A stretch of DNA of 64,000 nt. Origin: Crocinitomicaceae bacterium (GTDB lineage Bacteria > Bacteroidota > Bacteroidia > Flavobacteriales_D > Sanyastnellaceae). The notes beneath the pieces were generated by a model. That model searched no databases and was not told the DNA's origin. It saw only the letters and a list, made by a program, of their open reading frames with translations. The position numbers and the translations under genes are program-made. This document shows, piece after piece, positions 33,504 to 44,779 of the stretch. The stretch lies in the NCBI GenBank assembly GCA_002690915.1, contig NZGF01000004.1:1-64000 (forward strand). The letters are read 5' to 3'. Position 1 is the first letter of the stretch. Each line of letters begins with the position of its first letter.

Positions 33504-34544
33504 CTAGCCTTCTGAGGCGGCCAATACCTTAGCTGCTGCTTGTGCAAAGTCCATTCCTTCGCACTCCACATGGACGCAATGGTCGCGGGCATAGCGTTGT
33601 CGAGTATGCAGATACAGCTTGTCGTAATACATCAACCCGATGGCGGCGGCTGTACGCAGGTCCCCTTGGTCCAAGGCATTCAATGCCTCCTGCATCTTCA
33701 GTCCCCCGAGTTTCTCTCGAATCCGCACGAACGCCCGTTTGAGCGCTTCCCGATCGGCATCGCCATACACCCGGCACAGCTCATCCACGCGTTCCTCCAC
33801 GGTGCGGTTGACTACCCATATTGGTGCTTCCCTCAGGGCGTCGAACAATTCTTGGGGCTGATGCACTGTTCCGATTACGCGGCTCTCGTTTTCCATCCAA
33901 ATGGGCCGACTTGCATCCAAGGTCAACAAATCGAAATGACAGTCGTTGCAGAATTGCTCAGACGTCGGCTGGGGCGTGCGGTCTAGGTTGCCAAAGGCCG
34001 AGCCTAAATGACCTGCCAGATCCTCTAGGTCAATCACTTGCGCCCCTTGGGCACGCATTTCCTTAAGGATTTGTGTTTTTCCGACACCGGTCATACCGCC
34101 AACGATGCGAAGGTCACGAATTTGAGCGAAATCCGCCCGGGCACAAGCTCGGTAGGCCTTGTAACCGCCAGTTAGCTTAATGACTTTAAGACCAGCCGTC
34201 TCCAGCAGCCAGGCCACCGAACCAGAGCGCATGCCGCCGCGCCAACAATGAACGACCAGCGGCAATGGCTCCGACTGGGCGGCAAATCGATCTTTTGCCT
34301 CGCGTACGAATTCGGCCATTTTGGGGCCCACGAATTCCAGACCTTGCTCCACGGCCGCATCCTTGCCTTGCTGCTTATACAAGGTCCCGATGACGGCGCG
34401 CTCGTCGTCGCCGAATAGAGGGAAGGATACTGCACCGGTAATGTGACCCTTCTCAAATTCCTTAGGCGAACGGGTATCAAGTATGACGTACGATTGTTCG
34501 AACAACCACTGTCCTGGAGGACGTTGAACCGAAGCTTCCCTCAT
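33504..34544 (-). CDS. mnmH: MnmH (SelU), tRNA 2-selenouridine synthase
   Basis: 346 residues from the ATG at 34544, four bases after the stop of the preceding gene; a GTG at 34571 lies inside that gene. The N-terminal rhodanese domain (ILDTRSPKEFEKGHITGAVSFPLF) carries the active Cys in HCWRGGMRS. The second half has a P-loop GMTGVGKT and ends in a helical domain. The enzyme geranylates and then selenates 2-thiouridine at the wobble base of certain tRNAs, using selenophosphate from SelD, encoded next. Confidence 0.93.
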   Translation of the reverse strand: MREASVQRPPGQWLFEQSYVILDTRSPKEFEKGHITGAVSFPLFGDDERAVIGTLYKQQGKDAAVEQGLEFVGPKMAEFVREAKDRFAAQSEPLPLVVHCWRGGMRSGSVAWLLETAGLKVIKLTGGYKAYRACARADFAQIRDLRIVGGMTGVGKTQILKEMRAQGAQVIDLEDLAGHLGSAFGNLDRTPQPTSEQFCNDCHFDLLTLDASRPIWMENESRVIGTVHQPQELFDALREAPIWVVNRTVEERVDELCRVYGDADREALKRAFVRIREKLGGLKMQEALNALDQGDLRTAAAIGLMYYDKLYLHTRQRYARDHCVHVECEGMDFAQAAAKVLAASEG

Positions 34545-34548
34545 GTGC

Positions 34549-37500
34549 TTATCGGATGACACACTTGACACCGCTCATTCCTTCGACCTGGAGTTGATAA
34601 ATGCCCGAAGACAAGCCTAAATCCAATGCAGTTCGCGGTTGAATCAAACGACCAGAGGCCACTTCCCTTCCGGCGCTATCGAAGATGCGGTACATGTTTC
34701 CTACTGAATGTTCCGGGACGATGAGGTCACAGTAGCCGTCATTTGGGTTGGGAAACAATTGGGGGGGCAACATTGCGTGCTCCGGCATGTCGTTCGCTCC
34801 AAGCACGTTGACGTTGTCAATCCAAGTGTGGTTACCGTACCCTCCAACATTAACGAACGCCAACTCAAGGCACGACTCCGCTCCGCCCGTCCAATCGGCG
34901 GGCAATTCCACGCTGTAATTGGCCCACTGTATAGTGCCGCCGGTGTCGTACCAGAACCAGGTGTAACAGTCGTCTACTGCCAATTCAGCTCCGTACGCGG
35001 ACCACAGCACGCTCCACTCCGATGCGCCGCCTAGACGGCCCCACACTTCCAGTCCATCCACGTAAGATGCATAGGTTTGGTACGCCACATCAAAGGTGAC
35101 CTCCGAGAAACCCGAAGGATCAAATGCAGGTGTGATCAGTAAATCGTACGCCCCATCGGTATCGACCCAGTAATTGGGGAATTGGGCCACCCCGTTGTCC
35201 GTTTCCACTAAATCCCACGAATGCTCCCACGCGTGTCCATTGACCTCCAACCGCCAATTTTCTGGCGGGAATTGAGGCCCATCAAAATCTTCCACAAAGC
35301 CCGTCTCCTGAACCACAGGGTTGTTGACCACTTCGATCATACCATCCCACGTCCAAGAATCGCTGTTGCCGTTGGCGTCTGTTACGGTCAACGTAACTGG
35401 ATACATCCCCTCCGTTTCGTAAGTGACCCACACCTCAGCCCCTGCATCTTCGAGCACTGTACCTCCGGAGAAATCCCAATTGTAGGTCGCACCCTCGCAC
35501 AAGACCACCGGTACAGCGGAGAAATGGATGGGTGAAACTTGGCACGGAGAGGCGAGGTTGATGTTCGTGCGGTCGGCCATAAAGCCCGAAAGCACATCGG
35601 ATGATTCATAAAACGCCGCTTGATGCACGCCACGGGTACCAGCCGTTCGGATTTGGCCGCCACAGTAATCCGCTTGCATGAAGGTGCACACGTTGATCAT
35701 GGGCAAGCCGGTGTTATAAAGCAACCAGTCGTCCATCTCGGCGTCGCGGTAGTAAACCGCTTGCGTGGTGCCGATGTAGACGCCGCCGTTCGTGCCGCGC
35801 TGGTGGGCCAAGCTTACGACACGCTGGCCTGCAATGGTCTCCGTTGACCAATCCTGCCATGTCTCCCCGGCATCCTCGGAACGCAAAATTTTGTGCCCGT
35901 TCTGGTTTCCGGTCAGCACACACCAGAGCTGGTCGGGGTTCGTGCCGTCCACGTCGAGGTAGATGGGCTGGTTGTTGTTGTTGCCGTTTTCACCCGGCGT
36001 AGGTGATGCCAACTCCCAGGTAGCTCCACCATCGGTCGAGCGGTGAACACGCCAAAGCGAACCGCTTTGCTTGTGGCTTACGTAAATCCGATTCCGATCG
36101 CGTGGACTCACTTTGACCGATATGATTTTCTCCCCTCCGAAATCGTTCACAAGCACCCAACTGGCGCCGCCATCATCTGAATACCACAATTCAGAACCGA
36201 CCGGAGAATACATGCAATTGTAGCACGTCGGGTCCCACTCGAGGTTGCCATATTCACCAAACCAATAAGCGGTATTGGGCTTTTTGGAACCGTCGAATGG
36301 CATCGCAGCGATGCGGTCAAAGCGATCATTGGTAAACCGGAAGGCGCCGCCATCGTGGTAGCCGCGGGTCGCGTCGCCTGGGTTAATGAAGCCTCGGAAA
36401 TTATCTCCGGCCAATTCGGCCAACCATCCGCCGGAACTGTCCTCATCGGCGCCCCAATGATACACATTAGCGTTCCGGATTAGCGTGCCGTTGTGGTAGG
36501 TGCCGCCCACCATGACATCCGGACCTCGCCAGCCCGATTGCCACCCCCAGAAATCCGTGCCGTGCAATCCGTACATGCGCGGTTCGATATGGTCGCCTTC
36601 ATCTGCGGAGTAATAGAGGCCGCCGTCGGATGCTACCCACATATCCACCGAGCCATCGGCGCGGGTGAAAAATTGGATGTCATGCACATCGGCGTGCGTG
36701 TAACGGTCTGCTGTGAATTCGCCAGCCCAAGTGACCCAGTGGCCATTGAGTGACCAGTCTGAGCCGCCATCTTCAGAGCGCCACACGCAAATGCCTGCAG
36801 CGAACTGACGATCGGGATCGGTCGGACTCACGTCGAGGGCCAAATCGTAGTAGTACTGCCCGCCATCGCCGGTGCCGTCCTCGCTCCACCCGAGGATGTT
36901 CGGGTTCGAACCGGCTTCCCAAGGGCCGCTGGGGCCGTCACCGCAGCACATGAATTCAAACGTTTCACCTGCGTCGTAACTCTGGTACATCCCATACAAC
37001 CCTCCACCATCGGGCGTCGAACCTGCAGCGAGCACCACCACCCGGTCGGGGTCAGCAGGGGTCACCGCTAACTCGCAACGCCGCTGCCCGTCCTCGCTGC
37101 CCACGCTCGGCCATCCCGTTGCCCCCGTGGCGAACGATATACCGCCGTCCGTGGAACGCTTAAAAACGGTGCTTTCGCCTAACAATTGGATGGTGTAACA
37201 AATGGAAGGGTCGATCGGATGAAAGGCCAATTCCATATACTCTCCCGAGGCTACTTGGATCATGGTCTCACCATCATCTTCGCTTCGAAAGAGTCCATAG
37301 TTGGTGGCTGCAAACAACTGTGGCTCCTCCCCTTCTAAAGCGGGAGCAATAATGACGTCACGGTACCAGCGGTCGGCACCTTGAAACGTCGAATTGCCGC
37401 ATTCCTCCCACGAGATGCCGCCATCGGTGGTTCGCCACAATTGACCGGAACCGGATCCCACAAATACAAGGTCGGGATTCAACGGGTGGATGGCCACGCT

Positions 37501-38043
37501 GTACACGCTGGTCAGCGGCAAATCGCGCGTCATAAGCTCCCAGTGGGCCCCGTGGTCTTCACTTTTCCAAGCACCTGCAGTAGCGGTACCGCACCACACC
37601 ACCTCGTGATCGGAGGCAGCCTGCTCCACAGTGTACACGTGGCAAGCCCCTGGACTCTGCACCTGGAATTGCATGGCCACTTCAGGGTCGTAACTCCAAG
37701 GGCCCAATTCTTCCCATTCACCAGTAAGACGGTTCGCCGCTTCTGCGCACGCAGCCCTGTAGGCATGCGAAACCGCCGGTGCGGGAAGTTCGGAGTTCCT
37801 CATCCAACGCTTGTAAAACTGAGTATCTCTGTTCTTGACGAAAATATGACTCACATAGTACGATTCGTATGCTGCACGCACTGCTTCGTGTGAAGCCTCA
37901 CCGCCATACATAAGCTGAACCCAAGCGGGCATGTCCACTGCTGTACGGTAGGTCGTTTGAGGAACGTGTTGGGCAACCACAGCAGTCGTGAGCAAAATGC
38001 CTGCTGCTGTGAGCAGGCAGAATTGGAATCTTCGCATGTCCAA
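34549..38043 (-). CDS. Secreted Asp-box beta-propeller protein with PKD and T9SS domains
   Basis: 1164 residues with a signal peptide (1-25, VVAQ). Residues about 130-820 hold at least nine Asp-box motifs (SEDHGAHWEL, TTDGGISWEE, STDGGISFAT, SYDAGETFEF, SEDGGSDWSL, SDDGGASWVL, STDGGATWEL, SEDAGETWQD), as in sortilin/VPS10-type and sialidase-type propellers. A PKD-like domain follows (about 850-925, YNWDFSGG). Next come a carbohydrate-binding or MAM-like sandwich (about 940-1080) and a T9SS type A domain (LFPNPNDGYCDL ... GIYQLQVEG). No sialidase catalytic set is evident, so a binding rather than enzymatic role is likely. It precedes mnmH by four bases, an odd partner. Confidence 0.82.
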   Translation of the reverse strand: MDMRRFQFCLLTAAGILLTTAVVAQHVPQTTYRTAVDMPAWVQLMYGGEASHEAVRAAYESYYVSHIFVKNRDTQFYKRWMRNSELPAPAVSHAYRAACAEAANRLTGEWEELGPWSYDPEVAMQFQVQSPGACHVYTVEQAASDHEVVWCGTATAGAWKSEDHGAHWELMTRDLPLTSVYSVAIHPLNPDLVFVGSGSGQLWRTTDGGISWEECGNSTFQGADRWYRDVIIAPALEGEEPQLFAATNYGLFRSEDDGETMIQVASGEYMELAFHPIDPSICYTIQLLGESTVFKRSTDGGISFATGATGWPSVGSEDGQRRCELAVTPADPDRVVVLAAGSTPDGGGLYGMYQSYDAGETFEFMCCGDGPSGPWEAGSNPNILGWSEDGTGDGGQYYYDLALDVSPTDPDRQFAAGICVWRSEDGGSDWSLNGHWVTWAGEFTADRYTHADVHDIQFFTRADGSVDMWVASDGGLYYSADEGDHIEPRMYGLHGTDFWGWQSGWRGPDVMVGGTYHNGTLIRNANVYHWGADEDSSGGWLAELAGDNFRGFINPGDATRGYHDGGAFRFTNDRFDRIAAMPFDGSKKPNTAYWFGEYGNLEWDPTCYNCMYSPVGSELWYSDDGGASWVLVNDFGGEKIISVKVSPRDRNRIYVSHKQSGSLWRVHRSTDGGATWELASPTPGENGNNNNQPIYLDVDGTNPDQLWCVLTGNQNGHKILRSEDAGETWQDWSTETIAGQRVVSLAHQRGTNGGVYIGTTQAVYYRDAEMDDWLLYNTGLPMINVCTFMQADYCGGQIRTAGTRGVHQAAFYESSDVLSGFMADRTNINLASPCQVSPIHFSAVPVVLCEGATYNWDFSGGTVLEDAGAEVWVTYETEGMYPVTLTVTDANGNSDSWTWDGMIEVVNNPVVQETGFVEDFDGPQFPPENWRLEVNGHAWEHSWDLVETDNGVAQFPNYWVDTDGAYDLLITPAFDPSGFSEVTFDVAYQTYASYVDGLEVWGRLGGASEWSVLWSAYGAELAVDDCYTWFWYDTGGTIQWANYSVELPADWTGGAESCLELAFVNVGGYGNHTWIDNVNVLGANDMPEHAMLPPQLFPNPNDGYCDLIVPEHSVGNMYRIFDSAGREVASGRLIQPRTALDLGLSSGIYQLQVEGMSGVKCVIR

Positions 38044-38061
38044 AAATAAGGGAGCGACAAC

Positions 38062-38097
38062 TGGAAAAAGAAAGAGCCGCCCCTTCCCGGGCGGCTC
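38062..38097 (-). terminator. Rho-independent terminator of the giant repeat gene
   Basis: On the minus strand GAGCCGCC pairs perfectly with GGCGGCTC (38097-38090 with 38081-38074) around an eight-base loop and is followed by a T-rich run. It separates the giant gene from the Asp-box gene. Confidence 0.88.
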
Positions 38098-38143
38098 TCT
38101 CGTTCAAGTGAAATTTGGATGGTTGGTCCAAATGGTTGGTTTG

Positions 38144-41100
38144 TTATTCAGGGCACGATGTTCCGTAGAACTGGAAGAACGTGAGGAGGTCACTGACGTC
38201 GATGAACAAATCACCGTTGATGTCACCCGGACATGCATCGGGGTAATCGCAACCACCTGGGAAGTTGGCGCCGGCATCAAAGTTCAATCCCTCCGGATCC
38301 ATGCAGCCTACGATGAGGCATGATCCGTCGTCGGAAGTGGCCGAAGCAGTGTAGTTGCAGGCCAATTCGTTCATGCAACCGGCGAATTCACACGAACCAT
38401 CATCGCCAAAGGCGTTCGGGTTGTAGTTCGTGGCTCCAACACTGGTGCAACCGGCATACAAACAGGATCCGTTGTCCTCTTCTGCAGCAGCATCGTAATT
38501 CGAAGCTGTGTCATCAGTGCAGCCTTGTACACCACAGACAAAAGAACACGACATATCATCATAAGTGGCTGCGGGATTGTAGTTCGCAGCAGCTTCGTAC
38601 ATGCAACCGGCAATGACGCAGGAAACGTCGTCAACATTCGCGGATGGGTCGAAGTTATCAGCAGTCGGATCTGTGCAGCCTTCGTATTCACACAAGGCCT
38701 CTTGGTCGCCTGCATTGGCCTGCGGATTAAAGTTATCTGCGTTTTGATCCATGCAGCCGCTGAACAGGCACGTTCCGTCGTCAACGTTCGCTCCAGTATC
38801 GTAGTTGTCCGCGATGGGATCTGTGCAACCCAGGTATTCGCACAACGTTTCTTGATCACCAGTATTGGCTTGGGAATCGTAGTTGTCGGCTTGCGCGTCC
38901 ATGCAACCGCTGTAAAGGCAAGATCCGTCTTCTACGTTCGCACTTGGGTCGAAGTTATCCGCAGCAGGATCCATGCAGCCCTCGTATTCACAAAGCGCTA
39001 ATTGATCTCCTGTGTTCGCCTGAGAATCGTAATTGTCAGCATCGACATCCGTGCACCCTGTGAACAAGCAGCTGTCATCGTCAACATTGGCTTCAGCATC
39101 ATAGTTGTCGGCCGCTGTATCCGTGCATCCTTCGTATTCACACAACGCTTCCTGATCGCCCGTGTTGGCCTGTGCGTCATAGTTGTCTGCATCAAGATCC
39201 ATGCAACCGGTATACTCACACGAATCGTCGTTCAATGTCGCAGTCGGATTGTAGTTATCTGCAGCTGCATCCGTACATCCATAGTAATAGCAAGAAAGGT
39301 CATCGAAATTGGCCGTCGCATCGAAATTCGAGGCCAACGGATCTGTACAACCGCCTGCAATCAATGGGAAGGTCAGCTCTACATCCTCGTATTGCGTCAA
39401 TTGACCGCCCAATTCGAACTTGATGTTGAAGCGTAAGAATATCACACCGTCGGTGGTGAATTGTCCCACTAACAAGCGACCTTCTGAATCTGGCACACCT
39501 TGCGTTTCAGAAGCACCAGGGTTCAAGAAAATCTGTGCACCAGCCTCCGTGTCGATTATCATGTCCTCGCCTGCGTTGAATGAAGGCAAGTGCAGGTACA
39601 TATTTTGCTGGGCAAGCGCATTGTAGTCCCCTGGAGCCGCTCCTATAGTCAACCACGAATCGTATTCCAATTCAGGGAAGAAGCTGAAGAAGCCCGGGTT
39701 GATGTTACCCCCGAAGTCCGCACCAAGCGGATCCTGGAAAAAAGTGCCCGTTGTGGTGGTCCACCAAGGGTACTGAGCGTCACCAAACAATGACGTCATG
39801 TCAATCTCTGCATTCGAATCGAACTGAGCATAGACGCGGTAGGTGGAGTTACCCGCCACCGTGCTATCGCCCACCACTTCGTATGTAAGGCCTTGGAACG
39901 AGCCATCACCCCAAATACAAGAACCGTCGTCGTTCGTCGCAAACGAATCGTAGTTGCTCGCTGAGGCCGAGGCACAGCCCCACACTTCGTCGCATTCGTC
40001 CACGCCATCGCCCTCATAATCACCATTGCAGAGACCATCACAATTCGAGAATGGGCCCGGATACTCGCATGTCTCTGGCACGTCCACATCAGCCGCAGGA
40101 TCGTAGTTACAAGCCAGCTCGTCGAAACATCCTCCCTCTAAGCAAGAACCGTCTTCATCCGTTGCATTTTCGTTGTAGTTGTATGCGGTCGAATCGGTAC
40201 ACCCTGCGATTTCTTGTCCGTCGCAGATGCCGTCGTTATCCGTATCGGAGAAGCAGTTGCCATCGCAGCCAATGTGCTCTGTACTATAGTAGCACGTGCC
40301 GTCGTCATCGGTTGCATCGATGTCATAATTGCAGGCTGTCGCGTCTGTACAACCCACACCAAACGACGGGAACACGAGGTTCAGGTCTGTTACGTTGTGC
40401 GTCGTATTCGTCGCATCGCGGAATTGCAGGTTGTATTTGACCGACGTGACACCGCTGGTCGTGAATTGACCGAGCAACATCTTACCATCCTGAACAAACG
40501 AAAGTGTACTTCCGTCTGGGCCGGGGATGTAGTACAAACTAGCTCCAACAGCAGTGTTCACCAATATATCAGCACCATTGTCTTCGAAATCACTGAAGAA
40601 ATTTGCCAATCCCACCGACTGCAATTCAATGTCCGATCCAGGACCTCCACCCAATGCAATCCACGTATCGAATTCCAAATCGGGGAAGTACGCGAAGAGT
40701 TCTGGATTGATGTCATGAGCCAACAAAGCGCCCAATCCATCTTGGTGGAAGCCTTCGGTCGAACTGATTGCCCATGGGTCTTCCCCTGTGCCATAGCAGG
40801 CCACCACCTGAATAAGTGTATCCGGGTTAAAGTCAGCATACAAGCGGTAAGTCGTGGTTCCTTCGATGAGGTCATGGCCCACCAATTCGTAGCTCAAACC
40901 TGTGAACAACCCTTCTGGCCAAACGCATGAATCATCATCGTCCGTGGCCAAGAAGTCGTAGTTTATAGCAGAAGAAGAAGTGCAGCCCAGACTTTCCGCA
41001 TCGTCACATATACCATCGCCGTCGTGGTCATTCAAACAGTTACCACTACAGTCTTGACCCGCTTCTGGGTAGGTGCAAGAGTTGTCGTCATCAGTTGCAT

Positions 41101-44100
41101 TTGCGTTGTAGCCGCATGCAGTTGAGTCAGTACATCCGGCAATTTCAAACTCATCGCATACGCCGTCACCATCGGTGTCCACGAGGCATGAGCCGTCACA
41201 ATCATAACCGGCAACCGGGACGTTGCCGTCGCAGTCACATGCCCCGTCGGCAATGCCGTCGCCTCCGCATACACCACATTCATCGAATGAAGCGCAAGAA
41301 GCATCATCTTCCGTCGCAGTCGCGTCATAATTGCAGGCAATTTCATCCGTACACCCGACAATTTCAAATTCGTCACACACTCCGTCGCCATCGGTATCTG
41401 ATAAGCAAACACCATCGCAATCATAACCCGCGTCGGGCAAGTTACCTTCGCAATCGCATGCACCAGGAGCAATTCCAGCGCCACCACAGACTCCGCATTC
41501 GTCGTTCTGAAGGCACGAACCATCATCGTCAGTTGCAGCAGGGTTGTAGTTGCAGGCCGTTGCATTGGTACAGCCATTAAGCGGCGGAACATATTCTCCA
41601 GACGAGAAGGTCAATCCACGGTTTTCCATGGACACACCTGCAGCGTTGCGCCATTGCATGTTCCACGATCCACTAACCTCACCCGCCTCGCCCATTGCAT
41701 CGTCCGTCACCGTTAACTGGGCCAACAATACCTTTCCATCCTCACCGGCCACGGCCAACGGGTTGGAGTTCGGCGTCACGTACCAGCTTCCTCCAGAAGG
41801 GCCGTCCAGCGAGAAACCATTCCCTGCGTTGAACGTGGTGAAAGCATCGGTCATGCCAACCGAGCTCACTGGCTCATCGTCAACAGATTCCGAACCAATG
41901 GTCAACCAGCTGTCAAATGCAGCATAGGGGAACATGCTAATAAAGAAGGGGTTAAAGCTGCTTCCAAGGTTGGCTCCTACGGCACTTTGCCAGAACGAGG
42001 TCGTCACTTCCAGATTCAAATCCACTGGATCCAGCTCAGCTGATCCTATCCCAAACAAAGCGATACATTCATCAGCAGCATTCTCAAAATGAGCGTAAAC
42101 ACGGTAGGTCGTTCCAGAGTCTGTCTCGGCATGCACTTCTGCATTCAGGAATGGGAAACTCGGCACGTTGCAGCTTCCGTCATCGTCGGTAGCACCAGCG
42201 CTGTAGTTAGTTGCTAATTCATTGGTGCAACCTCCAACCTCAAATTCATCGCACACGTCGTCGCCGTCCGCGTCGTTGACGCAGTCGCCCGCACAGTCGT
42301 ATCCGGCCTCAGGCGAGGTGCCCTCGCAATCGCATGCGCCTTCCGCAATGCCATCGCCGCCGCAAACGCCACATTCGTCGTTTTGCAAGCATGATCCGTC
42401 ATCCTCGTTGGCCGCAGAATTGTAGTTGCATGCAGTCGCATTGGTACATCCTGGCACCACTGGAGTGCACACAGCCGTGCACTCGCCCGCGCAGAAAGCC
42501 ACGGTGATCGGCGACTCAACCAAGTCAACGCCATAATTTCCGCCACCTTGGCCAATCGGTAATTCTGGATTGGTGCTGCACTCAGAAGGCGCGTTGATGG
42601 TTTGACCCCAACCAGAATATTGGTCGGCAGGGCCAGTCACAGCAATCACAAACTCAAAGGACGTGTTCTCCTCAAATAAGGCTGAACCGGTAAATATGCC
42701 ATCGGCATCGTCGTCTACCAGGGTCACGCCCGAACCACTCCACTCGTTCCAGCTGCCGTTGATCACTACATTATCGTAATCGGCATTGGGGTAGTCGGAG
42801 TTGTTCATATCGATTTCAAACGTCACCGTTTCGAAGAACTGCTGCTCCGAACACGGAATGCATGAGCCGTAGGTGTCATCGTTGGTTGAACCCACCGTTG
42901 TGAGGCGGTTCGCATATGTACTGTAGTCCGTCACAGGCGCACACGTGCCACCGTTTTGCATGTCATCTATCAAGTTTTCTTGCCCAGCCCAATTGTCCAC
43001 CATGTACTTGTACTCAACATCGCCTGCGGGCAAGTCGAGCGTTACACTATAAACGCCATCGGCATCCGCATCGCTCAAATCGTTCCAGCCCTCAGAAGCA
43101 CACCAGCCGCAGAATGGACCCGTGACGTGAACCGTGGTGAACGAGAACTCCACACACGACATGTCTACGCTGAATACCGTAGTATATAAACACGAGCCGT
43201 CGTCATCCGTAGCCGAGGCAACGTAGTTGGCTGCAGTTGCATCGGTGCAACCCACCGTTTCAAATTCGTCGCAAATGCCATCTGCGTCCGCGTCGTTTAC
43301 GCAGTCGCCGGCACAATCATAGCCCGTTTCGGGCAATGTGCCCGCACAATCGCAGGCGCCTTCGGCGATGCCGTCGCCACCGCACTCACCACACTCATCG
43401 ATGGTGTTGCCGTCGCAATCGCAAGCGCCCTCGGCGATGCCGTTTCCACCGCACACACCGCACTCGTCGAGTACAGTACAAGAGCCATCGTCGTCTGTGG
43501 CCAAATCGTTGTAGTTACAAGCATCCGAGTCGGTGCAGCCTGCTACCTCGAACGGATCACACACGCCATCGCCGTCAGCATCCGCCAAGCAGTCGCCGGC
43601 ACAATCGTAGCCTTCAGCAGCCTGCGTTCCTTCACAGTTGCAATCACCTGCTGGAATTTCTGTACAACCGCACTCGTAAACGTCGCCTGGTCCATTGCAA
43701 ATTCCACATGCATCCAATGATCCAACACAATCATCCACATCGTCACAAATACCATCCGCGTCGGCATCCGCCAAGCAAGTGCCTCCACACTCATTCAATG
43801 CATCCAAGTAATCACAGGAACCGTCATCAGCTGTTGCGGCTGGATTGAAGTTGCACGCTGCTCCATCCATGCAACCCATCACATCGGGCATATTGTCCGC
43901 TGTATCATGCACAGCTCCGGTGCTGTTGCTGGACGCCCCATTCTCATCGCGCCACTGAATATTCCAATCACACATTACGTGACCCGGATTTCCTTCGGAA
44001 TCGTCTTCGGCTGTAAACTGCCCCAAAAGTACCTTGCCGTCATCGCCCGCATACGCGAGCGGATTTGAACCGGGAGTGATATACCAACTTCCACCAACAG

Positions 44101-44551
44101 CGCCTTCACCGAGGGTGAAGCCATTGCCATTGTCGAACTCGGCAAACGCAGACGTCATACCTATTGATGAAACAGAAGGATCTTCATTGGTTTCAGAACC
44201 AATGGTGAACCAGCTATCATAGCCAATCGCGGGTATCAACGACAGGAAGAAGGCGTTGATGTCTGACCCTAAGTTCCCACCGCCAGCATTCTGAAAGAAC
44301 GACGTGGTTACACCCAATTCTAGGGTAACAGGGTTAGCTTCACCGGCACCTACGGCGTAGATAGCCACGCATTCATCTTCAGCAGAGCCGAATTCTGCAT
44401 AAATGCGATACGTTGTGCCATATTCTGAGGTGGCATGGACCTCGCTTCCCAATCCCAAAAACTGGGAAAACCCCGTTGCTGTGAGCAACAAGGTGGAAAG
44501 TGAAAGCAGCGTACACCGCTTCCAAGCAGTTGTGATTGTTGAGTAATTCAT
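38144..44551 (-). CDS. Giant secreted Cys-rich multidomain repeat protein
   Basis: 2135 residues from the ATG at 44551, which starts a signal peptide ([13 protein letters not shown], hydrophobic run, TGFSQ); the frame opens 67 codons earlier without a signal. Order: unassigned ~170-residue module copy 1 (about 34-205); Cys-rich calcium-binding-like repeats ([30 protein letters not shown]); two sandwich domains like starch-binding or early-set modules (about 461-690); module copy 2 (800-985), copy 3 (1213-1400) and copy 4 (1550-1730), each followed by Cys-rich linkers. Then come 15 tandem 23-28-residue repeats (1734-2100) and a C-terminal dockerin-like loop [15 protein letters not shown] ending in SCPE. 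No T9SS type A domain is seen. Probably an adhesin or cell-surface fibre; function unproven. Confidence 0.8.
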   Translation of the reverse strand: MNYSTITTAWKRCTLLSLSTLLLTATGFSQFLGLGSEVHATSEYGTTYRIYAEFGSAEDECVAIYAVGAGEANPVTLELGVTTSFFQNAGGGNLGSDINAFFLSLIPAIGYDSWFTIGSETNEDPSVSSIGMTSAFAEFDNGNGFTLGEGAVGGSWYITPGSNPLAYAGDDGKVLLGQFTAEDDSEGNPGHVMCDWNIQWRDENGASSNSTGAVHDTADNMPDVMGCMDGAACNFNPAATADDGSCDYLDALNECGGTCLADADADGICDDVDDCVGSLDACGICNGPGDVYECGCTEIPAGDCNCEGTQAAEGYDCAGDCLADADGDGVCDPFEVAGCTDSDACNYNDLATDDDGSCTVLDECGVCGGNGIAEGACDCDGNTIDECGECGGDGIAEGACDCAGTLPETGYDCAGDCVNDADADGICDEFETVGCTDATAANYVASATDDDGSCLYTTVFSVDMSCVEFSFTTVHVTGPFCGWCASEGWNDLSDADADGVYSVTLDLPAGDVEYKYMVDNWAGQENLIDDMQNGGTCAPVTDYSTYANRLTTVGSTNDDTYGSCIPCSEQQFFETVTFEIDMNNSDYPNADYDNVVINGSWNEWSGSGVTLVDDDADGIFTGSALFEENTSFEFVIAVTGPADQYSGWGQTINAPSECSTNPELPIGQGGGNYGVDLVESPITVAFCAGECTAVCTPVVPGCTNATACNYNSAANEDDGSCLQNDECGVCGGDGIAEGACDCEGTSPEAGYDCAGDCVNDADGDDVCDEFEVGGCTNELATNYSAGATDDDGSCNVPSFPFLNAEVHAETDSGTTYRVYAHFENAADECIALFGIGSAELDPVDLNLEVTTSFWQSAVGANLGSSFNPFFISMFPYAAFDSWLTIGSESVDDEPVSSVGMTDAFTTFNAGNGFSLDGPSGGSWYVTPNSNPLAVAGEDGKVLLAQLTVTDDAMGEAGEVSGSWNMQWRNAAGVSMENRGLTFSSGEYVPPLNGCTNATACNYNPAATDDDGSCLQNDECGVCGGAGIAPGACDCEGNLPDAGYDCDGVCLSDTDGDGVCDEFEIVGCTDEIACNYDATATEDDASCASFDECGVCGGDGIADGACDCDGNVPVAGYDCDGSCLVDTDGDGVCDEFEIAGCTDSTACGYNANATDDDNSCTYPEAGQDCSGNCLNDHDGDGICDDAESLGCTSSSAINYDFLATDDDDSCVWPEGLFTGLSYELVGHDLIEGTTTYRLYADFNPDTLIQVVACYGTGEDPWAISSTEGFHQDGLGALLAHDINPELFAYFPDLEFDTWIALGGGPGSDIELQSVGLANFFSDFEDNGADILVNTAVGASLYYIPGPDGSTLSFVQDGKMLLGQFTTSGVTSVKYNLQFRDATNTTHNVTDLNLVFPSFGVGCTDATACNYDIDATDDDGTCYYSTEHIGCDGNCFSDTDNDGICDGQEIAGCTDSTAYNYNENATDEDGSCLEGGCFDELACNYDPAADVDVPETCEYPGPFSNCDGLCNGDYEGDGVDECDEVWGCASASASNYDSFATNDDGSCIWGDGSFQGLTYEVVGDSTVAGNSTYRVYAQFDSNAEIDMTSLFGDAQYPWWTTTTGTFFQDPLGADFGGNINPGFFSFFPELEYDSWLTIGAAPGDYNALAQQNMYLHLPSFNAGEDMIIDTEAGAQIFLNPGASETQGVPDSEGRLLVGQFTTDGVIFLRFNIKFELGGQLTQYEDVELTFPLIAGGCTDPLASNFDATANFDDLSCYYYGCTDAAADNYNPTATLNDDSCEYTGCMDLDADNYDAQANTGDQEALCEYEGCTDTAADNYDAEANVDDDSCLFTGCTDVDADNYDSQANTGDQLALCEYEGCMDPAADNFDPSANVEDGSCLYSGCMDAQADNYDSQANTGDQETLCEYLGCTDPIADNYDTGANVDDGTCLFSGCMDQNADNFNPQANAGDQEALCEYEGCTDPTADNFDPSANVDDVSCVIAGCMYEAAANYNPAATYDDMSCSFVCGVQGCTDDTASNYDAAAEEDNGSCLYAGCTSVGATNYNPNAFGDDGSCEFAGCMNELACNYTASATSDDGSCLIVGCMDPEGLNFDAGANFPGGCDYPDACPGDINGDLFIDVSDLLTFFQFYGTSCPE
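38241..39352 (-). repeat. 15 tandem Cys-rich repeats, including four 150-bp double units
   Basis: Each unit follows the pattern Gly-Cys-(Thr/Met)-Asp-x-x-Ala-x-Asn-(Tyr/Phe)-(Asp/Asn)-x-x-Ala-x-x-Asp-Asp-Gly-Ser-Cys. Between 38609 and 39208 (600 bp) two unit types of 26 and 24 residues alternate four times, giving an exact 4 x 150-bp higher-order array. This suggests recent duplication of the double unit. Asp- and Asn-rich loops suit calcium binding. Confidence 0.9.
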
Positions 44552-44731
44552 CGCGGATATAATCCAATTCCTACTTAAATATACAAAATTAATCAACTTA
44601 ATACCATTGTTCGTCGATATATTTTCCGTTATAGTAGGCTGAATTAGAATCATTTTTTCGGTTTTGGAGGTCGAACACTGCCTCCGCATACGCGAGCTGG
44701 TGAGCAGAAGTTGCATTTGGCAACGAAAAGA

Positions 44732-44760
44732 TTGAACTCCTGTTCTTTTCATTAGTTTAG
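44732..44760 (+). promoter_or_regulatory. Candidate promoter for the M12B-like protease gene
   Basis: TTG at 44732-44734, 18 bases, then TAGTTTAG at 44753-44760, one mismatch to TAnnTTTG. It ends 19 bases before the ATG at 44780. The 228-bp gap to the divergent giant gene holds no other gene. Confidence 0.42.
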
Positions 44761-44779
44761 TGTTTGATTATCACTCCAT

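Noticed and set aside
34549-38043. Sialidase enzyme for the Asp-box protein
   Set aside because: Asp-boxes alone mark the propeller fold; the arginine triad and other catalytic residues of sialidases could not be identified.
38609-39208. 150-bp repeats as a possible CRISPR or insertion element
   Set aside because: The whole array is one open frame encoding Cys-rich protein units; there are no unique spacers, inverted ends or transposase.
43237-43848. 203-codon Arg/His-rich frame on the plus strand
   Set aside because: It is the antisense of Asp/Gly/Cys-rich repeats in the giant gene, which gives Arg/His/Pro-rich shadow frames.
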